Of a stretch of DNA of 64,000 bases, positions 34,012-42,557 are shown piece by piece. The notes below the pieces were generated by a model, which was not told the DNA's origin, did not search any database, and saw only the letters and a program-made list of their open reading frames with translations. The DNA comes from Bacillota bacterium (GTDB lineage Bacteria > Bacillota > Clostridia > Christensenellales > SZUA-584), in NCBI GenBank assembly GCA_023397655.1, contig JAEWTW010000057.1, positions 124,001 through 188,000 on the forward strand. The letters are read 5' to 3'. Position numbers and translations under genes: made by a program. Within the stretch, counting starts at the first letter, position 1; every line of letters begins with the position of its first letter.

Positions 34012-35274
34012 ATGGTTGGATCGGGTATGAATACTTTAGAAATTATATTCACCATACTGTGCATTGCGGCCTTTGGCACCGCCGTTGTGCTCGCGGTTTT
34101 ACGCTTTGCCAAAGGCGAATCGGACGGGATAAAAGCCCCGGTCAGGCTGGGCGTTAAGACGGTGCTGCTGATCATGGCGGTGGCCGCGGCTTCACGGCTG
34201 GTGCTGCTGGCGCTCAGCTTTGGCGCGGCGCATGCGTCCGGCTTCGGCAGCCCTTTTTGGGAAACGTGGAGCCGGTGGGACGCGCTGCAATATCTGCGCA
34301 TCGTGACTCAAGGGTACTTTGACGCTCAGGACGGATGGATACGGATCGTTTTTTTTCCGCTGTATCCCGCTGCGGTGTGGCTGGTGAGGCTTGTGCTGGC
34401 CAGCGAGCATATCGCGGCGCTCATCGTGTCATGGGTCAGCCTTGGCGGAGCGTGCGTATTTCTGTATAAACTGGTGCTGCTGGACATGGACGCACACGCG
34501 GCGCGACGGGCAGTCAAATATCTGCTGCTGTTTCCGGTCACCGTGTTTTTGGGAGCGCCTTTCTCGGAATCCATATTCCTGCTTTTATCGTTAGCCTGCC
34601 TGTACTTTTCCCGTACGGGACGCTTCTGGGCGGCTTGCGCACTGGGCGGACTCGCCGCGCTCACGCGCAGCACCGGTGTGCTGCTTGCCGTGCCGGTGGC
34701 GCTGGAAATGCTGAACGCGTACGGCCTTGTGCCCAAGCAATGGCGGTTGAATACAGGGGAGAAGCTCAAACGCCTGATCACACACGCGCCCTTAATGCTG
34801 CTGATTCCGCTGGGTACGGCTGTATATCTCGTGATGAACCACATGCTGACGGGCGATGCGTTGCTGTTCTTAAAGATGCAGAGCGAGAAGTGGAGCCAAA
34901 GCTTCGGCAGCTATGCAAACACGCTGGGGGTCACATTCGGGGAACTGACGGGTGGCAGCTGGGAGCTGAAGGACAAGCTGCTGCTGTGGGGCAGCCAGTT
35001 TGCCGTGCTGCTCATCGGCGGGCTCACGCTGCCGTTGATGGTGAAGAAGCTGCGCGTGCCATATGGCGCATACGCCATCGCGTACCTGTTTGTTATTTTT
35101 GCACCAACATGGCTGCTGTCCGGCTTCCGGTATTATATGGGGCTGGTCGTGCTTTATCCCGCACTTGCACTGCTGACGCAGCGGCGCTGGGCAGACATTG
35201 CGCTCACCGCTGTGTTCGCGGCGTTGGTGCCTGCCTACACCTATGCGTTCACGCTGGGCTGGCTGGTGTTTTAA
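34012..35274 (+). CDS. GT-C glycosyltransferase-like membrane protein (PIG-V/mannosyltransferase type)
   Basis: The protein is about 420 residues with roughly ten hydrophobic segments. The first loop carries WSRWDALQYLRIVTQGY, cited as WSRWDALQYL, resembling the WD motif of PIG-V-type lipid-linked mannosyltransferases. These use a polyprenyl-phosphate sugar to glycosylate lipids or proteins on the outer face. Both ATG 34012 and ATG 34027 are possible starts; neither has a strong ribosome site. The 34-aa membrane peptide lies just upstream. The acceptor is unknown. Confidence 0.7.
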   Translation: MVGSGMNTLEIIFTILCIAAFGTAVVLAVLRFAKGESDGIKAPVRLGVKTVLLIMAVAAASRLVLLALSFGAAHASGFGSPFWETWSRWDALQYLRIVTQGYFDAQDGWIRIVFFPLYPAAVWLVRLVLASEHIAALIVSWVSLGGACVFLYKLVLLDMDAHAARRAVKYLLLFPVTVFLGAPFSESIFLLLSLACLYFSRTGRFWAACALGGLAALTRSTGVLLAVPVALEMLNAYGLVPKQWRLNTGEKLKRLITHAPLMLLIPLGTAVYLVMNHMLTGDALLFLKMQSEKWSQSFGSYANTLGVTFGELTGGSWELKDKLLLWGSQFAVLLIGGLTLPLMVKKLRVPYGAYAIAYLFVIFAPTWLLSGFRYYMGLVVLYPALALLTQRRWADIALTAVFAALVPAYTYAFTLGWLVF

Positions 35275-35285
35275 TCCAATACTAT

Positions 35286-35744
35286 TCAGACCAAATTCCT
35301 TGCCCATGCGGCGGCCCGGGCTTCCTCACCCTCACTCAGCGGGCCTTCGGATTCCTCCACAAAAAAGCCTTCCGGCGGCGAGGCAACGGAAGCGCCTTTC
35401 TTCTTCAGTTCTTTCTCAATGTCAGATGCCGCATAGCCGAACTTTTTCATCATCAGCCGCAGCGCGCCGGATTTCACCTTATCAGGCGAGATGCGTGAAT
35501 CGAAAGCTGCGGCGCGTTTGCCGGATAGCGCACCGGACGGCAGCGCCTTGAGCCACTCCATAAGGGCGGGCGTGGGTCTAAAAGCGCGCGTGGGAGCCCC
35601 CACCAGCAGCAGGTCTGTATCTGCGAGCGACACGCCGCCCACCTCGGCGACTCGCACAGCTTTTGAATCCAAACCTTCAGCCATCGCTTCGGCCAGTTTC
35701 TGCGTGTTACCGAACACCGAATCATAAATAACTAATGTTTTCAT
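35286..35744 (-). CDS. Flavodoxin
   Basis: The protein is 152 residues with the FMN-binding loop SVFGNTQKLA near residues 9-18 and later LLLVGAPTRAF, typical of flavodoxins. It carries electrons at low potential as a ferredoxin substitute. GGAGG precedes the start. It is convergent with the GT-C gene with only 11 bases between stops, and no terminator is obvious. Partners are unknown. Confidence 0.85.
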   Translation of the reverse strand: MKTLVIYDSVFGNTQKLAEAMAEGLDSKAVRVAEVGGVSLADTDLLLVGAPTRAFRPTPALMEWLKALPSGALSGKRAAAFDSRISPDKVKSGALRLMMKKFGYAASDIEKELKKKGASVASPPEGFFVEESEGPLSEGEEARAAAWARNLV

Positions 35745-35948
35745 CGCAGCCTCCGGGTTTTTTCTTTATTATACCAGAAATCATAATGGTTTCATAAGAA
35801 TTATTGTATAAAAGGTATGTAATTCGGAAACAATGCATAAACAGGGGGATTCTTTTTTCGTAGAATTTACGATCTATGGCTGATATTTGATCCGTTATGT
35901 GTTAAACTGAATCGAAAATATTCGGCATCAGTTTCAAAGGAGAATGCA

Positions 35949-37391
35949 ATGACAGGCGGACAAAACTTCTGGGATTTCTCAGTCTGGAACCTTATGATCG
36001 AGCTGACTATACTGCTGGTGGGTATGCTGACAGCCAATATGCTGCGCCGGTTGATCAAGCCGCTGCGGCAGTCGCTGATACCCAGCGCGGTGCTCGGCGG
36101 ATTCCTGATACTCTTTGCCAACCTGGCGTATGAAAAGATAGCGGGATATTCGCTGTTCAATAACGTGACGATGGAGACGCTGACATACCACGGGCTGGGC
36201 CTCGGCTTCGTCGCTGTGGCGCTTAAGGTCTCCGATAAAAAGCACAGCAAAACCGCCAGAAGGGACATCTTCAATGCCGGTTTGACGACGGTCTCGTCCT
36301 ACCTGCTTCAGGGATTGCTGGGGCTTGCGATCACGATCGGGTTCTTTTACGCGATCGGCAGCTGGGCGTCATCTGGCCTGCTGCTCCCGATGGGCTACGG
36401 ACAGGGGCCGGGGCAGGCATATAACTGGGGCCACATCTACGCGACAGCCACGCAGTATCCGGCATTTCAAAACGGCACCAGCTTTGGCCTGACCATCGCG
36501 GCCTTGGGCTTTGTGTCGGCCGGGTTGGGCGGCGTGATATATCTTAATATCATGAAGCGCAAGGGCCGTATAAAGCCCGGCATCGTTGACGCCGATGAGG
36601 CAGAGGATCTGACGGCGCACGTCATCACCAAAAAGGGCGAAATACCCATGTCCGAGTCGCTCGACAAGCTGACGGTGCAGATCGGTCTCGTTTTCTTCAC
36701 ATACATGGCTGCCTACGTGCTGATGCGGCTGATATCCCTCGGGCTGGACAGCTCGGGCAATAATTTTCTCATCGGCACCGTCAAGCCGCTGATCTGGGGT
36801 TTTAACTTCCTGATCGGCACGGTGCTTGCCATATTGCTCAAGCGGATACTGGGACGGCTGCAGGACCACGGAATCATCAAACGCCAGTATATCAACAATT
36901 TTATGCTGTCACGCATATCCGGCGTGATGTTCGACATCATGGTGGTGGCGTCCATCGCCGCGATCGACCTGACCGCGTTCGCGCACAGGGAATTCATATT
37001 GCCGCTGGTGGTCGTCTGTCTGGTGGGTGCGGCCGCAACGTTCCTTCAACTGCGGTTCATCTCCAAAAGACTGTTTCCGAATTATCAGGATGAAGCCTTC
37101 CTGTCGATGTTCGGCATGCTGACGGGCACAGCCAGCACCGGCGTGATACTGGTCAGAGAGATCGACCCTGCGTTTGAGACGCCCGCCGCCAATAACCTGA
37201 TCTATCAGCAGCTTTGGGCTATCGTTTTCGGTTTTCCGATGCTGCTGCTGCTGGGGTTTGCGCCATTGAGCATGGGCAATACATGGCTCACGCTGGGTGC
37301 ACTGGCGGTGCTGTTCATCATCATTAACATGATACTGTTCAGGCGGCAGATATTCGGCAGCCGTAAGGCAAAGGGTGCCGGAATAAGCTGA
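35949..37391 (+). CDS. Sodium/glutamate symporter family protein (GltS type)
   Basis: The protein is 480 residues with 10-12 hydrophobic segments. LIPSAVLGG near residue 45 and GQGPGQAYNWG near 155 are typical of the GltS fold, a sodium-driven importer of glutamate or a related acid. The length exceeds E. coli GltS (about 400) by a loop near residues 205-240. AAAGGAG precedes the start, and a strong terminator follows at 37401. The gene stands alone. Confidence 0.85.
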   Translation: MTGGQNFWDFSVWNLMIELTILLVGMLTANMLRRLIKPLRQSLIPSAVLGGFLILFANLAYEKIAGYSLFNNVTMETLTYHGLGLGFVAVALKVSDKKHSKTARRDIFNAGLTTVSSYLLQGLLGLAITIGFFYAIGSWASSGLLLPMGYGQGPGQAYNWGHIYATATQYPAFQNGTSFGLTIAALGFVSAGLGGVIYLNIMKRKGRIKPGIVDADEAEDLTAHVITKKGEIPMSESLDKLTVQIGLVFFTYMAAYVLMRLISLGLDSSGNNFLIGTVKPLIWGFNFLIGTVLAILLKRILGRLQDHGIIKRQYINNFMLSRISGVMFDIMVVASIAAIDLTAFAHREFILPLVVVCLVGAAATFLQLRFISKRLFPNYQDEAFLSMFGMLTGTASTGVILVREIDPAFETPAANNLIYQQLWAIVFGFPMLLLLGFAPLSMGNTWLTLGALAVLFIIINMILFRRQIFGSRKAKGAGIS

Positions 37392-37400
37392 GACAAAGGC

Positions 37401-37435
37401 AAGGCCTCCTTCACAAAGCGAAGGAGGCCTTTTTA
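37401..37435 (+). terminator. Intrinsic terminator of the symporter gene
   Basis: AAGGCCTCCTTC and GAAGGAGGCCTT form a 12-bp stem, followed by a T run. Confidence 0.9.
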
Positions 37436-37448
37436 GTTCAGGACAAAA

Positions 37449-37811
37449 TCAGACAGCCAGTGCTGCCAGCGTTTTTGCTGCTTCATCGGCGGTTGCTTTA
37501 AAGAACACATGCCGTCCTTTGTTGGATTCACGAATGAAATCCGCCAGACTTTTGCTTGTAAAGCCTGAAAAATCGCCCGCGATGGCCACGCGCATTCCAT
37601 AATTGACGCATTTTTGCAGTATGTCACCGGCGATGCGCGTCTTGAGATCGAAGAACTGTGGCGTGAGCAGTTCCATGGGAATCACCACGCCAAACGCGCC
37701 GTTGTAACTCGCTGTCGCGATCATATCCAGCGCGTCTGACGCATTGCTGATCACGCCGTCTGCCAAAACAGCGATGACGGTGTCATTGATATTGATATAT
37801 TGCAACTCCAT
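37449..37811 (-). CDS. DUF4180-family protein
   Basis: The protein is 120 residues and its length and pattern fit DUF4180: a beta-rich start (INDTVIAVLADGVISNAS), then LLTPQFFDLKTRIAGDILQKC, cited as LLTPQFFDLKTRIAG, and GMRVAIAGDFS. Such proteins are small, with unknown function, and often near MerR/TetR-type regulators. The ATG directly follows the upstream hydrolase stop (TAAATG), and its AGGAGG ribosome site lies in the hydrolase end, so translation is coupled. Confidence 0.8.
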   Translation of the reverse strand: MELQYININDTVIAVLADGVISNASDALDMIATASYNGAFGVVIPMELLTPQFFDLKTRIAGDILQKCVNYGMRVAIAGDFSGFTSKSLADFIRESNKGRHVFFKATADEAAKTLAALAV

Positions 37812-38651
37812 TTAAACCTCCTGTGTGCTTAAAAACGCGGCTATTTCTTCCGCCTGATTGATCACCGTATGGCCAACACCGGGTAATACCCGTGTATGTG
37901 CATGCGGTGCAAACCGTTTCAGACGCGCAGCGCTTCTTTGAGTGTTGAGCAGCGTGTCATCTGCGCCGCCGATATACAGCACCGGCATGACGAACCGCTT
38001 CAGAAGTTTACCGCCGAACACGGGTGCGTGTAGCGTTCGGGGGATAAACTCGCGCCGGATGAGATCCAGAAACTTAAGCACCGCTTCGGGTATTTCGGCA
38101 CCACCCGTGACGGTTTTGCTGAGGCTGCTGCTCTTTGGAAAAATACGTGATGCCAGCATCCTAAGCGCAAATGACCTGCGGAACGGATGCAGACCGGATG
38201 CGGCCAGCAGTACGAGTGCGCTCACGCGCTCCGGCTCAAGTGCCGCAAAATCCAGCGCGATCCAACCACCCAGCGAATTGCCTGATATCGCGGCTTTGCT
38301 GATGTCCAGTCCATCCAGCACCTCTCGCAACCAGCGCGCATAATTACCACCGTCCATTTGGGGTCGGGCTTGCGCGCTGTTGCCCGGTTCGCCGATGATA
38401 TCGACAGCGAACAAGCGGTGCGTTTGTCCCAACACGGCGGCATCTCCCATCCACATTGCCGAATTGGATGCGGTGCCGTGCAGCAGCACCAGCGGTTGAC
38501 CATTGGGATTGCCGCTTTCGATCACAAACGTATCGCCAAACCGGGTGGGCACAACATGCTGCGCGCGGGGGAAGGGCCAGTACGAGAGAAACATCGCATA
38601 CTGGTTCAGTATCGCCGCTTGGCCTTGTTCCGACCTGTATATCTGTACCAT
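37812..38651 (-). CDS. Alpha/beta-hydrolase
   Basis: The protein is 279 residues from ATG 38651, with AAGGAGG seven bases upstream. The nucleophile elbow GNSLGG, the oxyanion loop LLHGTASN, the acid in GGADDTL and the histidine in GVGHTVI are all visible, so the triad looks complete. The substrate is unknown; relatives hydrolyse small esters, C-C bonds or lactones. It is the middle gene of an HTH, hydrolase, DUF4180 operon, reading away from the mtaB operon. Confidence 0.85.
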   Translation of the reverse strand: MVQIYRSEQGQAAILNQYAMFLSYWPFPRAQHVVPTRFGDTFVIESGNPNGQPLVLLHGTASNSAMWMGDAAVLGQTHRLFAVDIIGEPGNSAQARPQMDGGNYARWLREVLDGLDISKAAISGNSLGGWIALDFAALEPERVSALVLLAASGLHPFRRSFALRMLASRIFPKSSSLSKTVTGGAEIPEAVLKFLDLIRREFIPRTLHAPVFGGKLLKRFVMPVLYIGGADDTLLNTQRSAARLKRFAPHAHTRVLPGVGHTVINQAEEIAAFLSTQEV

Positions 38652-38661
38652 ATATCCCTCC

Positions 38662-39102
38662 TTAATCAGCCCGCTCCGACAGCGCTTCAATGCACTCCAG
38701 CATCTGTATCACGAATCGGGGATGGCCCCAAAGCATCACCCGCAGCTGGTGGCCGCCTTCGTATTGGCGCACGTTGAGCGAGCTTTGGCTCATGAGCGGG
38801 TCCGAAGAGTTCATCACAGCCAGCAGCATGGAAGAAATCCTGTCCGCCTCTTCCCGATCCCGTGCATTGATGTCCGCCACGGCAGATACGGACGGCACTT
38901 TTGGCTTGTCTTCGTCAGCTTCCGCATTGGTATCAAGGCTGCGTGCTTCCACGAACACACTCAGGTCGTGCCCGGTCACGCGGTATTGCTTGCCCACTTT
39001 GGCGGCGCGCAGCTTGCCTTCTGTAATATAACGGCGCACGGTTTTGGGGTGAATACCCAGTATTTGAGCAATGCTCTCAACAGAATAAAACTTTTCACTC
39101 AT
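38662..39102 (-). CDS. Excisionase/MerR-type HTH regulator
   Basis: The protein is 146 residues from ATG 39102, with GAGG upstream. The N-terminal 50 residues form an HTH_17 fold: YSVESIAQILGIHPKTVRRYITEGKL is the helix-turn-helix, cited as IAQILGIHPKTVRRYI. The rest contains a linker and a C-terminal block (LRVMLWGHPRFVIQ) that may sense a ligand. It is the first gene of an operon with the hydrolase and DUF4180 genes and diverges from mtaB, sharing the 238-bp gap; control of either or both is a fair guess. Confidence 0.75.
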   Translation of the reverse strand: MSEKFYSVESIAQILGIHPKTVRRYITEGKLRAAKVGKQYRVTGHDLSVFVEARSLDTNAEADEDKPKVPSVSAVADINARDREEADRISSMLLAVMNSSDPLMSQSSLNVRQYEGGHQLRVMLWGHPRFVIQMLECIEALSERAD

Positions 39103-39222
39103 ATTAAACACCTCATACAATATAAGCAATATACCATAAAGGGATAAAAAAAGCAACAAACAATTCATAAATGATAACTATAGGGAATAATAGAGAACAA
39201 TCCGAATGGAGCATCAACTAAA

Positions 39223-39241
39223 TCATATAAACACTATATGA
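39223..39241. promoter_or_regulatory. Inverted repeat, candidate operator in the HTH-mtaB gap
   Basis: TCATATA and TATATGA are perfect arms separated by AACAC. The same core, CATATA-N5-TATATG, lies over the cysK start site at 42508-42524. It sits 100 bases before mtaB. Confidence 0.45.
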
Positions 39242-39340
39242 AAAGGGTAAAATAATTCTACAAATCAAAATATCGTCCAAGAAACAAGAGGCATACCTGC
39301 GCTAAACTGTGTTCATCAAAGTGAAAAAGGAGAATATGTG

Positions 39341-40723
39341 ATGGTCAGACAAACCTTCAATTCTACGGCATATCAGAATCTCGACGATTTGATTTACGGT
39401 CAGGCGATTTATCCGGTGGTGTTGAAAAACGGCATGGTGATCGGAGGGGGCACGCTTTACCCCGAAGTAAACTTTACGCTGCCGACAATGATGATAGACA
39501 AAGGCACCATGCCGGAGGTGCTGCGCCATTACAGAGAGATCATTAACGGTATATGCGATCGCGCGCGTGAGCTGCAAGTGCCCGGCTTCGTCGCGGAGAT
39601 TGAGACACTGCCGCCGATGACGTTCAACCCGCAGTGGGGCATTGAGGTGTGCACGGCAGTGGTGGAAACGATCAAGGAGCATGCGGATAAGCATGGCATC
39701 AAAGGCGCGGTGCGCATCACGCCCAATGATATCCGCGAAGGCAGCGACCTCACGCACATGTGGCACGGGCGTCACTGGGATGCCATGCTGGAGACGTTCG
39801 AAGGCTGCGCGAAAGCGGGTGCCGATATGCTGGCCATCGAATCGGTGGGCGGTAAGGAAGTGCACGATGAGGCGATCATGTTCTGCGACATTGCCAAGTC
39901 GGCATTCGCGCTGTCAGTGCTGGGCTGCACGGACATGGAACGGCTGTGGACCGAGATCGTCGGTATCGCGGACAAAACGGGCACGGTGGCATCGGGTGAC
40001 ACGGCATGCGGTTTTGCCAACACCGCGATGGTGCTGGCGGACCGGAACTATATTCCCAAGGTGTTTTCCGCTGTGGTGCGCGTGATGACGGCGGTACGCA
40101 GTCTCGTTGCCATTGAGTGCGGCGCAAAGGGTCCGCACAAGGACTGCGGCTATGAAGGCGTCTATGTAAAGGCCATCACAGGAACGCCGATATCAACGGA
40201 AGGCCGCACCAGCGCGTGTGCGCACCTGAGCCCGGTGGGCAATATCGCAGCCTGTCTGTCCGACCTGTGGAGCAACGAATCGGTGCAGAACATCAAGCTG
40301 TTGGGCGGCATGGCACCCACGGTATCGCTGGAACAGCTGGCCTACGACTGCCGGTTGATGAACGAAGCATCCAAACGCGGTAAAGAAACGGCGCTGCTGA
40401 TGCGCGACCTGCTGGCGGATTCGGACAGCGCTCTTGACCCGCAGGCCTACGTACTGCGCCCCGACGTGGTGCTGGATATATCCAAAGAGCTGGTGAAAGA
40501 AGACACGCATTACGCGCGCATCAGAAAAGCAGCAGCGCTCACGGTGGATATGCTGGGCAAGGCGCACAAGGATGGCGCGCTTCAGCTGGACGACAAGGAG
40601 CAGATGTGGCTGGAACGTCTGGCGGAGGATGTGGATGCGCTGCCCGCCGATGCAGAGACACTGGCGGCGGATATGATACCGCAGTGTGAGAAGCTGGATC
40701 CGGCAAAATATGATATGAAATGA
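39341..40723 (+). CDS. mtaB: Methanol:corrinoid methyltransferase MtaB
   Basis: The protein is 460 residues from ATG 39341, the length of the archaeal enzyme. It activates methanol on a zinc ion and passes the methyl group to the Co(I) corrinoid of MtaC. The zinc ligands of the Methanosarcina enzyme (Glu164, Cys220, Cys269) correspond to E167 in IESVGGKEVHDEA, C223 in DTACGFANTA and C269 in KDCGYEG. The stop overlaps the mtaC ATG by four bases. No MtaA or acetyl-CoA-pathway gene is in the window, so the final acceptor (probably tetrahydrofolate) is inferred. Relatives may use other methyl donors. Confidence 0.9.
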   Translation: MVRQTFNSTAYQNLDDLIYGQAIYPVVLKNGMVIGGGTLYPEVNFTLPTMMIDKGTMPEVLRHYREIINGICDRARELQVPGFVAEIETLPPMTFNPQWGIEVCTAVVETIKEHADKHGIKGAVRITPNDIREGSDLTHMWHGRHWDAMLETFEGCAKAGADMLAIESVGGKEVHDEAIMFCDIAKSAFALSVLGCTDMERLWTEIVGIADKTGTVASGDTACGFANTAMVLADRNYIPKVFSAVVRVMTAVRSLVAIECGAKGPHKDCGYEGVYVKAITGTPISTEGRTSACAHLSPVGNIAACLSDLWSNESVQNIKLLGGMAPTVSLEQLAYDCRLMNEASKRGKETALLMRDLLADSDSALDPQAYVLRPDVVLDISKELVKEDTHYARIRKAAALTVDMLGKAHKDGALQLDDKEQMWLERLAEDVDALPADAETLAADMIPQCEKLDPAKYDMK

Positions 40724-41442
40724 TGAAGACGAGAAATAAAGTATCCCGGATTTCGCTGATATCCGGCGCTGTACAAACCGGGCGGCCCGAGTATGTGGCC
40801 GCCCTGGTCTCGCAGGCGCTGGATATTGGCATGTCCGCGGAACAGATACTGGACAGCCTGCTCGATGGCATGGGGTGGCTCGGCGTCAAGTTCCGAAGGA
40901 ACGAAGTGTACGTGCCTGAGGTGCTCGTTGCGGCACGCGCCCTCAACCGCGGCATGGAGCTGCTGCGCCCCAGTCTTGTTCTTGAAGGAGTGAAGCCCGT
41001 CGGCAGGGCGGTACTGGCGACGGTACAGGGCGACATGCATGATGTGGGCAAAAACCTGGTGCGCATGATGATGGAAGGCCGCGGGTTTGAAGTGATCGAT
41101 TTAGGCGTTAATGTTTCTGCGGCGGCAGTGGTGGAGGCAGTTCGAATACATCGTCCGCAGATACTCGCGCTGTCCGCATTGCTCACCTCCACGATGGATC
41201 AGCAGCGCGTGGTGATCGAGGCGCTGATGGACGCCGGACTGCGCGATACCGTCAAGGTATTGGTGGGCGGCGCGCCCATCACACAGGCGTTCTGTGAACT
41301 GATCGGCGCGGACGGATATGCTCCGGATGCGGCCGGCGCTGCCGAACTGGCGAAACAGCTGGTATGCGGTTTCCAGTCTGACGACGGGGATATTCTCTGT
41401 TATGAAAAATGTGATATACTGCAGAAAAAGCATAACGGGTAA
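40720..41442 (+). CDS. mtaC: Methanol corrinoid protein MtaC
   Basis: The protein is 240 residues. A helical cap domain (about 1-90) is followed by a B12-binding Rossmann domain with the lower axial ligand H107 in GDMHDVGKNLV, then SALLTST and GGAPITQAF. It shuttles the methyl group from MtaB to the next methyltransferase. It overlaps mtaB by ATGA and runs directly into the GTPase gene. It is slightly shorter than the archaeal MtaC. Confidence 0.9.
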   Translation: MMKTRNKVSRISLISGAVQTGRPEYVAALVSQALDIGMSAEQILDSLLDGMGWLGVKFRRNEVYVPEVLVAARALNRGMELLRPSLVLEGVKPVGRAVLATVQGDMHDVGKNLVRMMMEGRGFEVIDLGVNVSAAAVVEAVRIHRPQILALSALLTSTMDQQRVVIEALMDAGLRDTVKVLVGGAPITQAFCELIGADGYAPDAAGAAELAKQLVCGFQSDDGDILCYEKCDILQKKHNG

Positions 41443-41446
41443 TGAT

Positions 41447-42340
41447 ATGATAAAAATGGACGTGATATCGGGATTTTTGGGAGCGGGCAAAACAACGCTT
41501 GCCAACATACTTCTGGCGCATTATATCAATGCGGGAGAGAAGGCGGTATACATCGTCAACGAATTTGGCGAAACGGACACCGATGCGGAACTGCTGCGCA
41601 GCGAGGGCTTTACTGCGGTCACGCTGCCCAATGGCTGCATCTGCTGCACGCTGCGTATCGAGATGACGCTGGCGCTTCACGATGTGATCAAGAAGCTGTC
41701 GCCGGACAGGATCGTATTCGAGACGTCGGGAATATTCATCTACGACCGGTTTGAGGACGTTCTCAAAGACGAATTCATCCGTGACCACTGCCGCGTACGC
41801 CGCACGATCACGGTGGCGGACAGCCTGAACATGCAAAAACGCGCCCTTCTCGCAGGCAGTTTCATCGAGAACCAGCTGAAAAATGCATCTGTCATCGTGG
41901 TCAGCAAGCTGGAGCGGTTTGAAGGAGATATCGACGGTCTGGTCTGCGATCTGAAAGCCATAGCGCCCCGTGCTGCGCTGGTCGCCCGCCGGTGGGACGA
42001 GGAAGGCTTTGCCGATGCTGTGCTGAGTGCGGAATCGGATCAGGACCGCGTCTGGGTGAGCGATCATGGCCACGCACACTTCGATGTGGTGACCGATAAA
42101 CCTCATCATGATTTTACGGAAGCAAGTTATGCGCGCTTCATTGAGCGTATATTATTCGGCAGCATGGGTGAGTTCCTGCGTGTGAAAGGCGTCGTGGTCG
42201 TGGACGGACATAAGCGGCGGCTGAACATCGCAGGGGACGACGTGGTGCTGGAACCCGCACGGGCGCATGAGGAGCCTCGTCTGACATTCATAGGGCGCGG
42301 CTTCAATAAAGTATCTGTCCGGCACCTGCTGCAAAGCTGA
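41447..42340 (+). CDS. CobW/G3E-family GTPase
   Basis: The protein is 297 residues. Walker A is GFLGAGKTT (9-17) and the metal-binding CxCC motif is NGCICC (C64, C66, C67). G3E GTPases insert or deliver metals or cofactors, such as CobW with cobalt, HypB with nickel, or MeaB with B12. It directly follows mtaC, so a role in loading or reactivating the corrinoid protein is likely. A RamA-type reductive activase, the usual neighbour, is absent here. A weak ribosome site suggests coupling to mtaC. Confidence 0.85.
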   Translation: MIKMDVISGFLGAGKTTLANILLAHYINAGEKAVYIVNEFGETDTDAELLRSEGFTAVTLPNGCICCTLRIEMTLALHDVIKKLSPDRIVFETSGIFIYDRFEDVLKDEFIRDHCRVRRTITVADSLNMQKRALLAGSFIENQLKNASVIVVSKLERFEGDIDGLVCDLKAIAPRAALVARRWDEEGFADAVLSAESDQDRVWVSDHGHAHFDVVTDKPHHDFTEASYARFIERILFGSMGEFLRVKGVVVVDGHKRRLNIAGDDVVLEPARAHEEPRLTFIGRGFNKVSVRHLLQS

Positions 42341-42370
42341 ACGGCATCAGCCAACATAATAGTTAAACAC

Positions 42371-42402
42371 AGCCTGTACATCTTCGGCTTACAGGCTTTT
42401 TG
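42371..42402 (+). terminator. Intrinsic terminator of the mtaBC-cobW operon
   Basis: AGCCTGTA and TACAGGCT form the stem, followed by a T run. Confidence 0.85.
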
Positions 42403-42474
42403 TTATGGGCTGCAAGACAGAATCAATTCATATAAAGTTAATATGAAAAAATTCCGAATTAATCAAAAAAGGTA

Positions 42475-42503
42475 TTGACAGAATAGAGATGTGGGAATAT
42501 TAT
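42475..42503 (+). promoter_or_regulatory. Promoter of cysK
   Basis: A perfect TTGACA (42475-42480), a 17-bp spacer and TATTAT (42498-42503). A TTCATAT/ATATGAA inverted repeat lies upstream at 42427-42447. Confidence 0.8.
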
Positions 42504-42507
42504 AATG

Positions 42508-42524
42508 CATATAAAACATATATG
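42508..42524. promoter_or_regulatory. Inverted repeat over the cysK start site, candidate operator
   Basis: CATATA-N5-TATATG begins five bases after the -10, covering the expected transcription start. This is a classical repressor position. The same motif occurs before mtaB, and a degenerate one before metN. Confidence 0.5.
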
Positions 42525-42557
42525 AAATATTAATTATAAGTCGAGGAGGCAAATAAT

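Noticed and set aside
34635..35498. 287-codon plus-strand frame overlapping the GT-C gene end and flavodoxin
   Set aside because: It crosses two supported genes and shows no domain; the text is low-complexity.
39103..39340. Cobalamin riboswitch before mtaB
   Set aside because: The GCCACTG-type B12 box and long aptamer were not found in the 238-bp gap.
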